A stretch of DNA of 24,971 bases, taken from DASQQQ01 sp036390995. GTDB lineage: Bacteria; Actinomycetota; UBA4738; HRBIN12. Location of the stretch: contig DASWAT010000214.1 in assembly GCA_036390995.1 (NCBI GenBank), positions 1 through 24,971 on the forward strand. The letters are read 5' to 3'. Numbering within the stretch: the stretch's first letter is position 1; each line of letters starts with the position of its first letter. The notes beneath the pieces are model-generated. The model saw nothing but the letters and a program-made list of their open reading frames with translations, searched no databases and was not told the DNA's origin. A program made the position numbers and the translations under genes. This document shows, one piece after another, positions 22,963-24,971 of this stretch.

Positions 22963-24024
22963 TCAGGCCAGGGGAAGGGCGCCCTCGGGGGTCGCGCCGA
23001 GGTGCCGATACGCGCGCTCGGTGGCCACCCGGCCTCGGGGCGTGCGCTTCAGGAATCCGAGCTGCAGCAGGTACGGCTCGTACACGTCCTCCACCGTGTC
23101 GGTCTCCTCCCCCACCGATGCGGCGAGCGTGGACAGGCCGACCGGGCCACCGCCGAACTTCTCGACCACCGTGTTCAGGATAGCCAGGTCCACCTTGTCC
23201 AGGCCGAGCTCGTCCACCTCGAACAGCTCGAGGCCCTTGCGGGCGACCTCACCGGTGACCCTGCCGTCGTGGCGGACCTCGGCGAAGTCGCGCACCCGCC
23301 GGAGGAGCCGGTTGGCCACCCGCGGCGTGCCGCGAGAGCGGCGGGCGATCTCCCCGGCGCCCTCGGCATCCACGGACACCTCGAGGATCCCCGCCGAGCG
23401 GCGCACGATCCTGCCGAGGTCGTCCTTCGAGTAGTAGTCCAGCCGCGGCGAGAACCCGAACCGTTCGCGCAGCGGCAGCGTGATCCGCCCCGGCCGCGTG
23501 GTCGCGCCGACCAGGGTGAACCGCGGCAGGTCCAGACGGATGCTGCGGGCGCTGGGGCCCTTGCCCAGCACCACGTCCAGCTTGAAGTCCTCCAGGGCCG
23601 GATACAGGACCTCCTCGACGGCGCGCGGCATCCGGTGGATCTCGTCCACGAACAGGACGTCGCCCTCCTCGAGGTTCGTGAGGATCGCCGCGAGGTCCCC
23701 CGGCCGGTCGAGCGCTGGGCCGGACGTCGGCTGGAACCCCACGCCGAGCTCGTTCGCCACGATGCCGGCGAGCGTGGTCTTGCCAAGGCCCGGCGGACCG
23801 GAGAACAGCAGGTGATCCACGGTCTCGCCGCGAGCCCGGGCGCCCTCGATCAGCAGGCCGAGCTGCTCCTTGATGCGCTCCTGCCCCACGAACTCCTCGA
23901 GCGTGCGAGGGCGGAGCGCGGCGTCGAACTCGCGCTCCTCGGGCGAGAGCTCCGGTTCGACCATCCGATCCTCGCGATCGGCCGGGTCCTGGGGCTCTGC
24001 GCGCTCGCGCGGCTCTTCGGTCAC
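22963..24024 (-). CDS. ruvB: Holliday junction branch migration ATPase RuvB
   Basis: RuvB is the AAA+ motor that drives branch migration with RuvA. The 353-aa form shows LRPRTLEEFVGQ, Walker A GPPGLGKT (76-83), Walker B VLFVDEIHRM, LYPALEDF, GKGPSARSIRLDLPRFTLVG, sensor/arginine-finger region GATTRPGRITLPLRERFG, and the winged-helix C-terminus with GGGPVGLSTLAA. Two starts are plausible. The GTG at 24024 has GGAAGGA ahead, and the ATG at 23964 has GAGGA ahead and gives a 333-aa protein closer to many relatives. A GTG at 24054 is less likely. The sensor segment RPGRITLPLRERFG departs slightly from the commoner RAGLLTxPLRDRFG. The gene follows ruvA directly. Confidence 0.97.
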   Translation of the reverse strand: MTEEPRERAEPQDPADREDRMVEPELSPEEREFDAALRPRTLEEFVGQERIKEQLGLLIEGARARGETVDHLLFSGPPGLGKTTLAGIVANELGVGFQPTSGPALDRPGDLAAILTNLEEGDVLFVDEIHRMPRAVEEVLYPALEDFKLDVVLGKGPSARSIRLDLPRFTLVGATTRPGRITLPLRERFGFSPRLDYYSKDDLGRIVRRSAGILEVSVDAEGAGEIARRSRGTPRVANRLLRRVRDFAEVRHDGRVTGEVARKGLELFEVDELGLDKVDLAILNTVVEKFGGGPVGLSTLAASVGEETDTVEDVYEPYLLQLGFLKRTPRGRVATERAYRHLGATPEGALPLA

Positions 24025-24057
24025 GACGATCCTTCCCGGCCGGACTTCCCGCACACC

Positions 24058-24627
24058 CTATCCCCTGCCCACCCGCTTCAGGGCCTCGCGGAGGAGGTCC
24101 TCGACCGGGCGGTCGCCGTCGGCACCGAGCCCGGCCATGGCGTCGCCGGCCTCCTGTGGGGAGAGCCCGAGCGAGAGCAGGGCCTCCCGGACATCGGCCA
24201 GCGGTCCCTCCACCACCACGACCTCGCCCCCGAGCTTGTCCTTCAGGTCCAGCACGACGCGCTGGGCCACCTTCTTCCCCACGCCGGGGACGAGCGTGAG
24301 CGCGGCCAGGTCTCCCGCCGCGACCGCGCGGCGGAGCGCGTCGGACGAGAGCACCGACAGGAACGAGAGCGCGACCTTCGGTCCCACGCCCGCGACGCTG
24401 ACCAGCAGGTCGAACAGGCTCCGCTCGTCCTGCGACGCGAACCCGTAGAGCACCATGGCGTCGTCGCGGACGACCATCCGGGTGAACAGGCGGGTGCGTT
24501 TGCCGACGGCGGGGAGCTTGCCGATGGTCGAGGCCGGAACGAGCACGTCGTAGCCCACGCCGCCGACGTCGATCACGGCCCGGCCCCCCGACTTGTGGGC
24601 CACCGTGCCGTCCAGGAACGCGATCAC
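24058..24627 (-). CDS. ruvA: Holliday junction DNA helicase subunit RuvA
   Basis: RuvA binds the four-way junction and recruits RuvB. The 189-aa protein starts MIAFLDGTVAHKSGG, has the OB-fold strand VIDVGGVGYDV, two helix-hairpin-helix motifs (AGVGPKVA at 79-86 and PGVGKKVA at 114-121), a flexible acidic linker, and the RuvB-binding domain III from about 145 (DVREALLSLGLSPQEA). The start codon is GTG at 24627. GAGGG overlapping the ruvC stop serves as ribosome site, 7 nt from the end of ruvC. The ruvC-ruvA-ruvB order is typical of Actinomycetota. Confidence 0.97.
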   Translation of the reverse strand: MIAFLDGTVAHKSGGRAVIDVGGVGYDVLVPASTIGKLPAVGKRTRLFTRMVVRDDAMVLYGFASQDERSLFDLLVSVAGVGPKVALSFLSVLSSDALRRAVAAGDLAALTLVPGVGKKVAQRVVLDLKDKLGGEVVVVEGPLADVREALLSLGLSPQEAGDAMAGLGADGDRPVEDLLREALKRVGRG

Positions 24628-24634
24628 GTGGCCC

Positions 24635-24971
24635 TCACCGGACGTTCACCCCGGCGGCCCGCGCGGCGCTTCGCAGGCGAGCCTGCTGCAGGTGGCACAG
24701 GGCCACGGCCACCGCGTCGGCCGCGTCGGCCTGCGCCGGAACGCCCTCGACGCGGTGGGCGTTCGTGAGCGCGTGACGGACCCGATCCTTCCCGGCGCCC
24801 CCCATCCCGGTCACGGCCACCTTCACCTCGGCCGGCAGGTACTCCTCGACCGGCACGCCCGCCCGGGCCGCGGCCAACAGGATCACGCCCGTTGCCCGCG
24901 CCACGACCATCGCGCTGGTCTGGTTCTTGCCCCACATCACGCGCTCGACCGCGAGGCTCTCCGGGCGGTGC
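24635..24971 (-). CDS. ruvC: Crossover junction endodeoxyribonuclease RuvC, C-terminal part (5' end outside window)
   Basis: The frame is open to the window edge, so the start is missing and about 111 codons are present. The visible part begins HRPESLAVERVMWGKNQTSA, with the glutamate equivalent to E. coli Glu66 in AVERV. It continues through ARATGVILLAAARAGVPVEEY and VKVAVTGMGGAGK to the last catalytic aspartates in QADAADAVAVALCHLQ. All catalytic positions within the visible part are present. RuvC resolves Holliday junctions handled by RuvAB, whose genes follow directly. An ATG inside (24937) is not the true start. Confidence 0.95.
   Translation of the reverse strand, partial: HRPESLAVERVMWGKNQTSAMVVARATGVILLAAARAGVPVEEYLPAEVKVAVTGMGGAGKDRVRHALTNAHRVEGVPAQADAADAVAVALCHLQQARLRSAARAAGVNVR

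Noticed and set aside
23470..23520. RuvB sensor segment RPGRITLPLRERFG differing from the common form
   Set aside because: All catalytic positions remain, and this segment tolerates variation across phyla; not strong enough to call functional change.
24624..24935. Arg/Gly-rich frame on the minus strand at the window end
   Set aside because: It is the wrong frame of ruvC; the neighbouring frame carries the RuvC catalytic motifs.

Overview
The window is a high-GC (roughly 70% by eye), tightly packed chromosomal segment. Every gene but one is on the minus strand. The gene order ruvC-ruvA-ruvB / yajC-secD-secF / apt-rel-dtd / metallo-hydrolase-hisS-aspS-rarA / DUF948-alaS-ruvX-mltG-aroE is the arrangement known from Actinomycetota. 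GTG starts are frequent, and 1-8 nt overlaps, often GTGA or ATGA, are common. An actinobacterial genome, probably a deep-branching or uncultured lineage, fits best. That placement is inferred from gene order and protein character, not from a phylogeny.

Read in the direction of transcription, from the high coordinates down, the window opens inside ruvC, followed by ruvA and ruvB (Holliday-junction processing). After a 79-nt gap comes a Sec accessory operon: yajC, an HD-domain phosphohydrolase, secD and secF, each joined to the next by a 4-nt overlap. It continues into apt (adenine salvage), a bifunctional RelA/SpoT-type rel (ppGpp turnover), dtd (D-aminoacyl-tRNA deacylase), a glyoxalase-II-like metallo-hydrolase, hisS, aspS, a small PPOX/F420-type flavin-split-barrel protein and rarA. 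The block ends at a GC-rich hairpin shared with the only plus-strand gene, a secreted subtilase. A 280-nt divergent intergenic region then separates the subtilase from a DivIVA-like coiled-coil gene. Below it lies a second cluster with its own likely promoter: DUF948 protein, small membrane protein, alaS, ruvX, mltG, aroE, and an MMPL-family transporter cut by the window start.

Most of the window is core housekeeping: DNA repair, protein export, stringent response, tRNA charging and quality control, peptidoglycan and shikimate. The most unusual object is SecD. It carries an insertion of about 180 residues in its extracytoplasmic P1 region, built of five diverged repeats of about 35 residues, each with two cysteines. 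In the same operon YajC ends in an acidic tail and SecF in a strongly basic tail, both expected in the cytoplasm. An HD phosphohydrolase is translationally coupled between yajC and secD. Together these suggest an elaborated Sec accessory complex. Smaller points are AspRS residues typical of the non-discriminating type, a DTD whose SQFT motif reads PNFT, and a cysteine-containing secreted subtilase inserted between housekeeping blocks. I see no tRNA, rRNA, CRISPR array, insertion sequence or phage gene.
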